Below are positions 13,001 through 25,781 of a stretch of 64,000 bases of DNA, one piece after another; position 1 is the first letter of the stretch, and each line of letters opens with the position of its first letter. The stretch comes from Lucifuga dentata (Eukaryota > Chordata > Actinopteri > Ophidiiformes > Bythitidae): the NCBI GenBank assembly GCA_014773175.1, contig VXCM01001343.1, positions 9,442 to 73,441 of the forward strand, written 5' to 3'. The notes below the pieces were generated by a model. The model did no database searches. It was not told the DNA's origin and worked only from the letters and a program-made list of their open reading frames with translations. The position numbers and the translations under genes were made by a program.

Positions 13001-16000
13001 GGATTATATGCAACTGTACCCAATAAGAACAATTAAATGAAAATACTTAAGACAGAAACGTTGTGTTTAGAATAATAAGCCAAAAGGATGTTTGCTTCCT
13101 TTTTATTTCATTTTTGAACTTCATTCCTATGAGCTATGCTGTTTGGCAGATATTTGTAGTTTACACATCTAATAGTTACTTCATAATATGGTGTATGGCT
13201 CCTCGCATTGATTTACAGGGCATATGTGTGTTACTAGCATTTACAAATGTGTTCAAACAGGCTATTGAGCATATGCTGCTATTGACATTATTGAATATAA
13301 ATATGAAGACAAAAATGTGTCTACTGTATATATCTGTAGAATCTGAAATAAATATTAATCAAACTCCAGGCGTTGCTGGATACCTGATGTTGAATAGGTG
13401 GTGGATGATAAGCGTGCGTTCTGACCGCAGTTTCTGCATCACTGTCTTTATGTTGCTCACATAAGAATCACACACTGTGTCCCAATAGGGGCACAGATAC
13501 TCTGGGATCTCCTGGAGATGATATGGAGAGGAGAAGACATGAACAGTGTAGAAGAAAAGGAGGAGGAAAAACAAAGAAAAGGGGTGGACGGGAGAAGGGT
13601 CGGCAGGAGGAAATGAAGGTGGGAGTGTAGAAAACTAAAGTAAAAGCAAAGATAAAAAATAAAATAAAATAAAAGCAAAGATTTCACATAGTTTTATCAT
13701 CACCTTAATTTGTTTCTTGAAAGCATACAGAAAACAAACTCTCAAAGCCTATAGAGGAACTCACAGGTACAGTATATACTGTGGATTAAACCAGGTTAGA
13801 GAGCCACCTTGTGGTCACCCACAGTTACAGCATCTAAATCTAAATGTCATCGACAAAACCAGGTTTCTCAGAGGAGTAAAACACTGGAATGCATCCTGAT
13901 GGGCAAAATATATGTAAAGAGAAGGTTCATCCTACCGGAGGCAGAGGTTCATCCACATACACCCAGTTTGCTGATCCTGGGCAAGGAGGAGCTGATTCAA
14001 CTGGGCTCTTAGAGACTTCCTCTTGAGGGTTCTCATTGGAAAGGGAGTAAACTTGCTCCTCTTCTACTAATTAGCCAGTAAAAAAAAGTTAAATAAATAA
14101 ATAAAAAATAAAAAAAAACAAAAGCTTAGCTTATTAAATCACTATTACAATGTAAAATTGTTCAAATTAATTGATTGACTGAATAAGTTAAATGAATTAT
14201 GGCTGTGACCTTACACAGCTCGGTTAACATTGCCAATAAACATTTGACAGTAAAAACCTCTATCAAATGAATGGATAGCTCCATGGATAAAGCTGGCTGG
14301 TGGCATGACAGTTGAAGTTTGTTTGGAAAAACTTTCTAAGTTTAAAACGGAAAATATACCAATATTATATACAGTATCTATTATATACCTATAAAGTGAT
14401 CATTAATAGAGAAAACAAAGCACATCATAACTTATTCAAACTTCATTAGAGGGTCTGATCATGTTACCAAAAGTTACTGAATATCATAAGTCAATCCTCT
14501 GTTAAAAGCTACATTTCTCTTGTGACATGAAGTGATTTTAAAAAAGCAATATAGAGCTAACGTGCAATACACTGGAATTGATCACATTACCTCCATCTTG
14601 ATGTGCAGGTGGAGGTGGCAAAGGTGCAGGTGAAGCTAAAGAAGAAGAATCTGGAGCAGTCTCTTTGTCCAACACTACATCTACAATAAAAACGAATGTA
14701 TAATTTCTATTATACATCATAGAGCAATGTTATTACTACTGTTTTACTAAAATAAAAATCTATGTCAAGAAGCAATTATTGTATTGTACTGTATTGATTC
14801 TGACTGGGTTTCTGGAAAAGTGATACTATATATGAGCCTACTAATATTGCCTTTATAATAAAACTATAACTAGTTACCTTTTTGTTCTTTCATCATAACT
14901 TCCTGCAGGACAGTTTCCACCCTCTTATAAAGTTCATCCTCCTCCACCTCAGCATTTAAACAGACCAAAATATTTTTTTCCCCACCAAACCATTTCTCTA
15001 GTTTTGGCCAGGTGTCTTGAAAAGCTGTGATCCTGTTGTGGGAACCAGGTATTGGAGAGGAGAGGACAACATTCAACACAAGGTCATGCAGTAGCAGCGT
15101 TGTCTCTTTTTCAGTGTTGCTGCCCTTCCACCCCCTTGACTAATTTTACCTGTGCTGTATTTGTGCCATCTCCAGACCTTTGTCTCTGGGAGGGAGGGCT
15201 AAGGTAGTAGCAGGAGTAATAGTAGTATCATCTGGACTTGCTTTGGGAGCAACAGTAGCAGTGTCTACATCACTGGAAGCATCAGCTGCAGTGGCGGTGA
15301 TGGTCCCAAAGTCCTGGCTTGAGACTTGGTGAGGCTGTTCCACTGAAGCCTCTTCCACAACCTCCTTTGTGTCTACACACAAACACACAGAAATGAATTC
15401 ACATAGAAAAAGGTGTAGGTGCTTGGAGACAGATTACATCACAGATGACAGACGTCATCACATCAAGGGTGACTTACGGGCCCGATTGACTGCACGTCTG
15501 ATAACACACTCATCAGAAATATCCAGCAGCAGAGCCAGTTGCAGCATGGGGCCTGGCAGTGGTGGTGCTTCGACTTCAGTAGGTGCAATGGCCAGCTCTG
15601 TTCTGGTGCTCACAACTTCATTCCTTACATCTGCAGACCCACCCAGGGCTTTCTCTAGCAGGCAGGCCTGGGTGATGTCCAATGGAAACCCATCCAGTAT
15701 CCAACCTGACTCAGGTGGAAACTGCCTAGTGAGGAAACAACAAACATTTGCACACGATAACATGCTGTTCTTGAACAGAGGGGACAACCTAGAATAAAGA
15801 TTTTACAGGACAAAAAGGCCCAAGAGAGTTCCAGCAGGAGTTCTCCTTAATTCAGTGAGCTGGGACATACATAATAGGGATAAAACAGAATATGGCTATA
15901 AAAGTAAATTTGATAAACAGTGACTAATTTATTGGGCTGTAGAATCATTTGTTCTAAACCGAATAAATGATTTGTACAGTAGGAATGCAGGTGAAGTGCT

Positions 16001-18820
16001 TGCCTGATAGCCTCCACTATAATGTCTACTATGAGCTCATTTGGGACGGTCTGGCCTTTCCTCAGCTCCTTCTCTACAGCTGCTCCCTGAACAGCCCGGA
16101 TAGACGGCTGGCATAAAGAGATACGTGTAAGCATTTATAATGGGTTAGGAAAGATTAAGTTGTAAAGGTGAGACTACCACTACGTAGCTGTGAGATGCAA
16201 AATGAGATATAAATGTAGCTATTTCCTTTTAATTAGGTCTATATAACTTCTAAAAAAACCCAAATATGGCTAATATTATTACAGCAAATGGGTGATATAG
16301 ATTAGACATAGGTTTCAATTATAAAGCAAGATCCCTTTGGATAGTACATTTTTCTTTTATGATGTATAAGGAATACAAAATAAAGTAAAAAATCTCAAAT
16401 GTAGCATAAATAAAGACAAATTCTAACCTTACTATCTCCATTTTCCTCTCCAATGTCAAGACCTGAGAAAAAAATATGAGTGAAACATATCACCCACAAC
16501 ACTAATTTTTTTTTTTTTTGACACAGACAAGTAAACACACTTTTGCTGAAAAACAAAGAAAATCTTTGAAAGTCACATCTTCTATATAATCTACAGTCTT
16601 ATATGTTAATTATGTGACGTCAAATAGAATAGAATAGAATAGAATAGAATAGAATAGAATAGAATAGAATAGAACAGAACAGATGATCTCAGCAAACCCA
16701 CCAGATTTGTCACCGTCTTTCTCTCCCTCCTGCTCTGTGACCTGTACGTGTAAAAACTGTTTAAAAAGAAGTTTTTTACTTCCTTACGTAATTTGACTAA
16801 GATACTTAAGAGCTGAAGCAGGATGCCTGTAAGTCGTAAAGTTAAATGTGTTTTAAGATTAAAGTGTCATAACATTCAATGACAAAAATAAGACTGGATA
16901 CTAAACAATACTGTGTTCGATGTGACTAACCTCTGCATCCTGGTAAGCATTCAGTGCCTCCTCTATCAGCGTGGCTGCTGATAAGACATTCACACCATAG
17001 GCTGGGGAAGAGAACAGGAAAAAACACAAGCCAAACAATTATATTACACATTGGCAATTTCCTTAAGACAATTAAGTGGGGTGATGTGTTTGTGCACGTT
17101 TGAACTTGTCTTAGGTTGCACGCTGTCTACCTTTAGCGATCTTGGCCAGGCAGGTGGTTTTGCCAGAGCAAAACTTGCCTAGGACACAGGCCTTGAGGGT
17201 AAAGTGAGGGAAAGAAGGTGGCGGGGGTCCAGGGATGGGTGGATGGACAGTGTTCCTCAGCTGCAGGACAACATGTCCAAGAATCGCGTTGTTGGTCGGG
17301 GGTAACTTGGTTTCCCCTGCTTCCTCTGGCCAAGCCCACTCACCTACCATGTTCTGACAAACATAAGACATGTTCTGACACAAAGACAATCATCAGTCTA
17401 GAGAGAAAGTTCAGGACTAACTATGTTTTTCTGACCATGTACATATGTTTGTTCAAAACAACTTGCAGAAAAGGAGGAGGAGGGCAAACAAGAAGAGTAA
17501 AGGCTGATACAGAGGAAGAATGGAAATGGTGACATAATGGTCATATACGATACGTAAGAAAACAAAATATCAACTGTTGAAATCTACTCTATCATTCTTT
17601 CATGGATGCTGATGCTCGTGCAACAGCCTGAATGTCTCAAATGTCAAAAATGTACCTTAATCTGCTTTCAGTGTGTCTTCTGATCATGCCTGATACCAGA
17701 AAATAAATTTGCATGTACCTTATGGTTAAAATTGTGGGTTTAGCAAAAAGTCATTCAGGAGGCCAGGTCCGCGCATTATTTTAAGCTAAGCCAACACTCC
17801 ACATACTTAGTCTACTTACACGTTTGGACACACAAACCAATAAAAAAAGTGCACTCTCTGCTGCACTCTCAATTTCAAACTTACAGTGTATTCATCATAG
17901 TCTTGGTTGTTGAGCTTCTCTTGTCTCTCAAGCTCTACAGGGTCTAGTGGGGTTAAGGACTCAAACCCCGGCTGCTGGCCCTCCATAGTCACTGGCTCAT
18001 AAAGTGGCAGACCACTTATCAGCAATTCCTTCCACTCTCTCATCAGCTTTTCTGGAATCAGACTGGATATGGCACAGGAGAAAATTGATAGGAGGCAAAA
18101 CTAGGCTTAATAATTGTAATTTTATAATCAGATCACTATAAAACATTTGAAAATGGTCTTACTAATATGAGATTTTGAAGTGTTGTTAATTTACCACACA
18201 CATTCTACATTGCTTAAAAGAAAAGAAAAATATTGTAGTGTTGAAATATTCAAAACAAATCCAAAAACTATTACAAACGGGCCTGAGAATGATTTAGCTT
18301 ATGTTTATTTTAACTGTAAAACAGATGTGTAGTATTAAAAAACAAAAACACTACTATGAGCTATGGTACAATCAAGGAGAAAAAATTCAGAGGATACATA
18401 CAAAAACTGCGCCACTAGGATAAATATGAACCCACAGATGGTACAATGAGTAATGTAAAGGGCTGTAGGAAATCCAATTGAAATGATGTGCTTCATTTGA
18501 GTGATGAACATCATGTAATGTAACAAACAGAAAAGAAAAAATATTATTCTTTATACTCCTCTGCATACAGTCGCCTGCACCTATCTATATGTTCTAATTA
18601 TTTAACCAGTTTGAGTGTATGTCTGTGGCAATGATGGATTTGACCATGAGAAGAGGCAGACAGAATGTTGAATTCTCCTGATTTTATTTAGCCTGTGGTC
18701 ATTTGTACATGGAATGTTTTCAATATTGCTGATTTGGTCATAAGTTTTCATCTTAACAAACATGTCAGTTTGTCAATACTACAATACTGTCCTAAAATGC
18801 ATTTTAAAGTGGCTTTTACT

Positions 18821-18860
<40 letters not shown>

Positions 18861-21800
18861 ATTCAATCATTATCTCAGTTATCTCATTGACTAACAGGTC
18901 ATTTTGGAAGTCTTAAGACCAGACATGCATGGTTTTGTTGCATCATTCAAAGCAGTTGTGTGACATACTTCGCAGTGAGCAGGCGGTATTCTCCAACCTT
19001 GGTGGCCAAGTCCACCATCTGCTCCAAAATCTCCCGACACCTCTGAAAGTGCTTGTTGTATTTGCTCTGAGCACGCTCAGCAGCAATCCTTTTGTAGATT
19101 TCGCACTCCTTTGTGATGTTGTTGGCATGGTCCAGCTTAGCCTGCCAAGCTAAAGCCTACACTCAGCCAGAGAGTTGTAATGAGCAATAGCAGAACACAA
19201 ATATTCCAGGTATTTCAGTACTATTTTAAGTAACAGAGAAAGATGAAACAAGTTGCCTTAGTCATTTGTTGGTATGCATTTTGTGGCAAATTGCCATAAA
19301 AGGAATCAAAGTAAATCAATCTTTGCACTACGTGACTTAATGATATTGTAGCTGCAGAGAAAACAACTTTGTGAAGATGTCTGAGGTATACTGAGGTAAG
19401 GAAACTGCCAAAAGCTCCCTGTACACTGAAATCTGATGGAATTTTTTAAAATCTTTGCCTAGCCATGTTTCATAAACTTTTTAACTTCAGTGTGCCTTGG
19501 ACACTTTACAACGCCGAAGTATCTACATCTTCATATTTACACCGCTACATACCTCAAAGACAAAACTCCTTGTGTGGTTAATTTATTGTACATAAGTATA
19601 CCAGAGATTTTTTGTGTTGCCTTTATTCAAGTTTTTACTTCTTTAAACTAAGGTAAAACACTGGCGCAGCAATTTGCTCTTTGTACAGGTACACCACACT
19701 TACAGGCTAGACTGCTAGGGATAGCTCATTGTATGTCTACAGCAGGTGTAATAAGATTTAAGGGCAAATTAATGCTGATTTAGACTGAAAGGAAGAGTTT
19801 AAACATTGTTACCTATAAATACAGCTGCTGGAAATTATATGATGACTTAGAACTCACTTTCTTGATTTGCTATTAGTCACTGCATCGAGACAGTATTAGT
19901 AATACCTTGTTAAAGCCATCATATGTAGATTCAGTAATACTATTTCTAATACTATTTCTCCATATTGCATCTCCTAAAAAGATGCTCTGCCATTTATGAT
20001 CATATATGTCTACTACACAACTACAAAAGTATCTACTCAGGGAAGGAGTGATGAATGAGGTTAATAAAGATGTCACTGCACTGAACACCCCGTAGGCTGA
20101 ACTACAACATGTAGTGAACACTGTAACAATGCTGGACCATGGAAGTCATCCTTCAAAATATCGACAACAACATGCATCCATGTATCTCACACTGTCCCTC
20201 TCTGTGCTTTCTTTTTAACAAAATTATCATCTGTAAGCGTGATTGTAACAAATAAATAACTTATTTAATACATATTTACGTCCTAATTCATCCTGTCACC
20301 TCACTAGTAATCTCTCCTTCTCTCTGTCTACTATTCTGCTCTGTCTTTCTCTCTGTTTCTCTATTTCTCTCTCCCTCTCTATTTGATACCAAAAACACTG
20401 TTGCTAATACCCAAACTACCATCAAGACATTACAAACAGTCCATCCTTCACTGTGTCCCTATGAACCAACACATTCTGTACTATTACTGCTACAGTGTGA
20501 TACAAAGTGACTACAGAGAGCATTATTTGTCTTCCTGATTCATCCTAGCTCACCGCCTCCCTCTCAAGAGCTTCGTGGAACTCCTTCTCTCTCTGCTGCT
20601 GGTACTGCTCCTCTCTGAACAGGCGGTTCCTCAGGATCACCTCCTTCTGCGTGCGCATCTGGAGGAGCTGCACTGCCAAGCGTTGCTCCTGTTTCGTCTG
20701 ACGTGTCAGACGCTTCACCAGCTGCTCCTCTCGCTGAGCCTCCTGTAGGGAGGAGCAGAGGCACTTGATCAAATTAGGAGAGGAGAGGAGAGGAGAGGAG
20801 AGGAGATACTAATTCCTACAATTGACTGTTGATTTCCTACTGTTGACTTCATTGTGGCATGAAATACAATTTATACGTGATGCACATCAAATCAACCTAA
20901 ATTCAAAACTTCAGGCATTTTTTGTAAACTGCCAATGTGCAAGTTTTAAATCCACTAAGAGACAATGCTGATATGAGGTGTGTGGCAGATTTATAATTTA
21001 TACACGGAGAACAAAGGAGATGGAAAATGAATGCATCGTGTGCACAGGACGTAAAGTGTGTGTCTCACCTGCTGAGCTTCATGGGCCTTGAGCTGCTCCA
21101 CCAGAAATTTGCATCGTCTTTTCTCACGCTGCTGACGAGCCATGGCATCATCCTCCAACCTCTGTCGAATCTGCTGAATGTACTTGCTATTGGATTGCAG
21201 TGTCACCTTAGTGTCACTGCCAGGGACCTTGCTGCCCTCGCTGTTGCCATCAAGGGGAAATTCTCTGGAATAGTTTAGATCAAATATGAAGTCATTATCT
21301 TATTTTAAAACATGATCTAAAAATTAGTTGCTATAGGTTCAGCATTTAGAGAGAAAACAGACAAAAATCTGGAGGACTTATACATACATGCCTAAGATGA
21401 AAATCATAGGAGCCTAAGATGAAAATCGTTCGAGGAGACTGGTGGCTTATTTAGTCATTATTATGATGAGTGTTCTAATTAATTTTGAGAATTTTGAGAA
21501 CAGAATTTATTTTTCCTTTTCTTTTGTATGTTAATTCAACATTTCCTGAATGTAGAGAATTCTATCCATAAAGGCAACATGGTCTTATTTTATCAACCAA
21601 AGCTAAGTTACCTACAGTTGTGCTGTCAATTATTTTGTAACGGTGCTATGATGTCCCTTAATTCAAAAAATAAATATCAAATTTTAGAAAAACACTTCAT
21701 TAATCCAAACATTTCCAAATACACAAACACAGACTTGACATAATATTATAATTTTGTTTCCTTTTCTCTCACCTTGAAGAGGAAGTAACAAATTTCTTCC

Positions 21801-23428
21801 TGTTCCTTTCAAACTGGGCAATTTCAGCCTGGACTTTCTGCACGGACAACAAGGGTGGACAGACATTACAGAACATCAGAAAGCCAAACATACTCTGATA
21901 TTGTCATGTTAAATCTGTAACAAGTATGAGTGGAGAAACGTTGTTACATGCTGCTGAGATAATTTTTTGAAGGAGCATCTATGTATAAGGCCCAATTTCA
22001 TTAAGCATCAGCCACTATAAACTCTGTGGGCACTGTTCTATAGCTCCGAAGTTGTCAATCATGGCCCTCAGGACCCACAAAATGGCATATTTTCCATCTC
22101 TCCCTGCTTTAGCCACACCTGATGAGCTAAATCAGGTGCATCTAGTCACTTATGAGGTGGGAGGCACTAAACTCTTGATCAGGTGAACACGCCTGTGTGT
22201 GGAGGAGAGTAAGCCAAAAAAAAAAATCCCCTGTTGGGATTAATAAAGTATCACATCATTATTTGAACTTGCTCAGACCTGTGCTTGCTGTTCTCTGCGG
22301 CGCCACTGCTCCTGTTTCTTCTGTAGGTTGTGCAGTGATCTGTAGGCAGGTGGCTTGGGCATCTGGACAATGGCGACTTGGTTACGAGTCATGATCTCAT
22401 TCTGCTTCTGATGACGCATGCCCTGGTCGACACTCTCAGTAGCATGAGCCTCCCTTAATACTCCATCAGCAAGTAGTGGGGGGAGGTGCTGTTAAATAAA
22501 GGCAGGAAAAACTGACAAATAGTCGTAACTGTGAAATACAAAATCTAGAAAAAAGATGTCAAATGTGAACCAATTAAGACTGTGGACTGATTTACTTTAA
22601 TCCCATCTACTGACAGACTGTTTTTACATTAAATACAAACCCGTACAATACATTTGAACCTTTCCACTTCACAATGTTAACAGGACATAGGGAAACTGTA
22701 TACCCTCTCAGTATTCTTCATTTTCTTCTCCTCCTGGACTTTGAGTTGTTGCTGGAGTAGCTGGGCCGTCACAGACCTGTCATTCCATTGCTGGGCTTTC
22801 TTCTCGTAGTGTTGAGAAATTTTTGGCAGCTTCATCTCTGTGTCATCTTTCACTGCATTATGCAGCTGTTATGACATGACAGGCAGTGAAATGTTAGAAA
22901 ATAAATGCTTTTTTATTAGATAGCGATATGTTGTTTAAACTCACAATGAGAACTGCAAAGATAACACAAGACTGAACGTAAAGAAATAAAATAGTCAAGG
23001 TTGACATATTTCATCTATGATTTTCTAAATACTTTTTGCCTACTGGAACTGGCCCACATAGCCACATACTAATACGGACACATGCAGCCCCTTACATCTG
23101 AATGGATTCCATGCTCTTTCGTGTGCTGACCAACAGTGATGGCAGGTTGCACGATTTTTTCCATAACTGTCCCACTGATTCCGGCCTTCTTTTTCTTTTC
23201 CAGCAAGACGTAGAGCTGGTAAAGGAGACGTTTGGCAACCCCCTGCTGCTCCTGGATCAATCCCTGCATTGTAGTCGTGTCAAAGGTGATCCCCAGTAAC
23301 TGGAGAGTTGGCTCAATGCGTGTAAAATTGTTCCGTTTGGCGACGGAGGTGCTTTGAGAAGAATTATATTAAATTTGTAAGAGGGAAACAATTTGTCAGT
23401 GCAGCTACAGTATGTAGCAAACAAGCAC

Positions 23429-23484
<56 letters not shown>

Positions 23485-24099
23485 GAAACAGAAAGAAAGA
23501 AAAACTTACTTGCTCTTTGTAAACATCTTGAAATCATCCTGTAGCTGGTGTTTATGTAGGACCTCTCCAATAAGGTAACCACTGGAGAAATCCACGGCAA
23601 AGGTCTTAGGCTCTGTGAAGATGCAACCATTGACCATAACGTCCACATGAGACATACTAAGAGATTGCCAAAATTAGTGAAAATCTTTGTTGATAGTTTT
23701 TAAAAATCGAAAGCTGAAAGTTTAAAAAAAATATTTTGCTCTGTAAGCTACTGGAAACATTTGTAAACACCGGAAACTATGCTTTCAGATACTGACAAGT
23801 GCTTCCAGTGATCAATAAACTGAACTTGATGTGTAAAATTGGTGGAGTCTAACTGTAACATTAACATTTAACATTAGTCTGTCAGTTACCTTGTCTAAAT
23901 GACTGACTTTGCTATTTAGCTTCGACTAATATTAATTAATATAATTCACACAATTATCCTTTTGGTGTGTATAACTGACAGCGTGTAGTTATAGTAGTTA
24001 GCATCATTTAGCTAGCATGTCGCTAGCTCGGCTGTACTTACCAATATATTTTGACAACTGGAGTTCCTCGTTGAGCCACCTGCACAATATTTCTGACAT
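5786..24099 (-). CDS. spef2: Sperm flagellar protein 2 (SPEF2/KPL2), complete, 39 coding exons
   Basis: Exons in order: 24099-24042, 23612-23510, 23351-23096, 22865-22704, 22488-22279, 21837-21773, 21264-21069, 20742-20554, 19156-18969, 18062-17885, 17353-17131, 17001-16931, 16741-16702, 16462-16428, 16107-16004, 15725-15478, 15372-15150, 15032-14878, 14680-14591, 14066-13936, 13511-13384, 12815-12677, 12433-12296, 12172-12045, 11699-11643, 11537-11456, 11226-11155, 11069-10922, 10624-10502, 10266-10128, 9734-9662, 9397-9241, 9127-9021, 8379-8197, 8060-7968, 7558-7388, 7088-6876, 6226-6104, 5851-5786. They join in phase to about 1754 aa (human about 1820). Recognised along the length: N-terminal CH-like domain ([26 protein letters not shown]); coiled coils from about 150 to 500; adenylate-kinase-like region with P-loop GKFCSGKTT near residue 600 and GWILDGFP near 700; proline-rich linkers; late region with an EF-hand-like [13 protein letters not shown] near 1520. 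The family works in the central-pair C1b projection of motile cilia and in sperm-tail assembly. Introns after the exons ending at 16004 and 12296 begin with GC. Confidence 0.97.
8487..8516. repeat. Poly-A tract in SPEF2 intron
   Basis: A 30-nt A run on the plus strand; a second A run (8925-8949) lies in the same intron. Both would read as poly-T in the SPEF2 transcript. Confidence 0.9.
9495..9575. repeat. (TGGA)n microsatellite
   Basis: About 19 imperfect tetranucleotide units in a SPEF2 intron. Confidence 0.9.
9963..10009. repeat. (CT)n microsatellite
   Basis: About 23 uninterrupted CT units in a SPEF2 intron. Confidence 0.95.
16624..16681. repeat. (AATAG)n pentanucleotide array
   Basis: About eleven units, the last two with a T-to-C change, directly next to the 40-nt SPEF2 exon 16702-16741. 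It lies in the downstream intron, 20 nt from the donor. Confidence 0.95.
18821..18860. repeat. (AAAG)n microsatellite
   Basis: About ten tetranucleotide units in a SPEF2 intron. Confidence 0.9.
20776..20805. repeat. (AGGAG)n short array
   Basis: Six pentamer units, 34 bp upstream (in transcript sense) of a SPEF2 exon start; on the transcript it is a CTCCT-rich tract that may serve as part of the polypyrimidine region. Confidence 0.8.
22040..22255. mobile_element. Non-autonomous repeat fragment in a SPEF2 intron
   Basis: The text around CATGGCCCTCAGGACCCAC and CACACCTGATGAGCTAAATC resembles hAT-type non-autonomous repeats. It ends with a TGTTGGGATTAATAAAGT LINE-tail-like motif. It lies in the intron between SPEF2 exons 22279 and 21837. 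Confidence 0.4.
23430..23484. repeat. (GATA)n microsatellite
   Basis: About 13 perfect units, 26 bp from the donor of SPEF2 exon 23510-23612. Confidence 0.95.
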
Positions 24100-24155
24100 T
24101 TTCTTTCTTTAAGGTAATAATTCCAACTCTGACAACACACTACTGGATGGTTTAC

Positions 24156-24170
24156 GTGACGTTAGGCAAC
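24156..24170. promoter_or_regulatory. Candidate RFX X-box upstream of SPEF2
   Basis: GTGACG-TTA-GGCAAC fits the X-box form GTNRCC-N(0-3)-RGYAAC with one mismatch (last base of the first half). It lies 57 bp upstream of the SPEF2 ATG. RFX factors with FOXJ1 drive motile-cilium genes; a forkhead-type GCAAACAA lies at 24203-24210. Confidence 0.5.
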
Positions 24171-24719
24171 AGTATGAGTCTTTAGGTCGTTAATTACAGC
24201 TGGCAAACAAAACAGGAAGAAGTCCCAGTGGTGCACCGTTACCATAGTGTCACGACAACAGACTGCGGACCGTGGACGTGCGAGAGCAGCTGACCCAGGA
24301 ACAGTTTTCTGAAGTAAAAACAATGGATGTAATAACTGGAAACTGATCCGAAACCAGAACTGCGTACTCCAACAGGCTGGGACACAAGAGCATTTATAGC
24401 AGTACTTGACTGTAGCTGTCCTCCCTCCACTAAAGCACTAATGAGGCAGGAAAGACAAATTCCTTTTACTGAACTGTAAAATGAACTTGATAAAACACAC
24501 ACACACACACACACTATATTTTTAATTATAGTACGACACAACCTCTTGGTGTTATTGTTTTACAACATTTAATCACAGTGGATGTAATTACGTTTGTTTG
24601 GAAGATTGCCGACTGAAAAAGACTCTAATGTGTCTGTGAAATTGAATAAAACTCATTTAAATCATCTATGATTTAGATTATGCTTGGATATGAAAGGACA
24701 AACAAATGCTTAGTCAGTT

Positions 24720-25330
24720 CTGTCAAAGACCAAATAATGAAAGCAAGATTCCAAACATAAGGTTACTGAAAAGGCAGAGGATCATTCAAGAAAATTTCTA
24801 AGGCTCTTAAAATACCTCAAAATACAGTAATTATTAAAATCAGAAAGCATATGGAACTACTGTAAGTTTGTCTATAGCAGCAGCATGGATGCTGCAAGTC
24901 ACAGCATTATGTGAGGAAAAACCTCAGAAGATCTTGGCTTGTGTTTGGAAGGCATGAATCTGATTGATCTCGACACCAAAATTGACCTTTTGGCCTTGGC
25001 TTTTAGGCTTACTACTAACTAACACTGTATTTGCTGTAAGCCGAAAATCACACTTCACCAGAAACAAGCCGTTCTGACCATAAAGCATGCTGGTGGCAAC
25101 AGGCCTGGGCTAGAAGGCTGGAAGGCTTGTGATGGTAGAGAGTAAGAGTAAAATGCAGGCTAAATACAAGGAAATCCTGGAGGGAATCCTGCTGCAACCT
25201 GCAACCTTAAATCCAAAAAATATCAATATTAATATCCTGAGTTTATGCCTAAATCAAACATTTGTTGTAGAACTTGAAAATTACTGTTCACTCAACGTCT
25301 GCACAACTTGACAAAGCTTGAGCTATTTTG
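24720..25330 (+). mobile_element. Decayed Tc1-like transposon (plus-strand transposase remnant)
   Basis: Piecewise similarity to fish Tc1/TDR transposases can be followed in order: the HTH portion around 24780-24880, the catalytic-core portion around 24970-25120 (GACCATAAAGCATGCTGGTGG, as in the conserved KHGGG segment) and a segment near 25150-25210 matching the AKYREILEENLLQ stretch of the family. The frame is broken many times and terminal repeats were not identified, so this is an old inactive fossil. Confidence 0.65.
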
Positions 25331-25775
25331 CAAACTAGAAAAGTAGAAAGAAGTAAAATAAATAAATAAATGCAGTATCCAAATGTGCAAAGCTGATACA
25401 GACTTACTCACGTTAGCGTCAAGGCTGCAATTGCTAAATATTGCCTCAAAGAAGGTGAATTGTGGTTAATTTAGGTCAATTTGCTTTTGACATTGACATC
25501 AAATAATTTTTTGTTCTTTATCTATGTCAAAAAGCTTTATTACATCCAGTGATTAATATTGTAAAGCAACAGTCAATTGTTACTTTTTATAGCCACTGTA
25601 AAGTATACTGTATATATATAGCTAAAATTCTGCTCACATTTTCATAGTTACTGAAAAAATTATGCATATTTAAAGAGTATAGAACTATAAATCTGCTCAG
25701 TTTTGTACAAAAACAACAAGACATTGATGAACTGGGAATAAAGAGAACTAACAAGTGGCCAGACAGTTAAATAAC

Positions 25776-25781
25776 TTTATT
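25776..25781 (-). promoter_or_regulatory. Candidate polyadenylation signal of the LIFR-type gene
   Basis: An AATAAA on the minus strand lies about 3.2 kb past the stop codon, at the edge of a long sequence without other genes. Earlier hexamers may also be used. Confidence 0.4.

Larger units (their letters stand above)
24100..25770. other. Intergenic region between SPEF2 5' end and LIFR 3' end
   Basis: It contains the SPEF2 promoter, a short CA repeat (24496-24516) and a decayed Tc1-like copy (24720-25330). No host exon is seen. Confidence 0.65.

Noticed and set aside
16624..16681. Regularly spaced short repeats considered as a CRISPR-like array
   Set aside because: Units are contiguous pentamers without spacers, in a eukaryotic intron.
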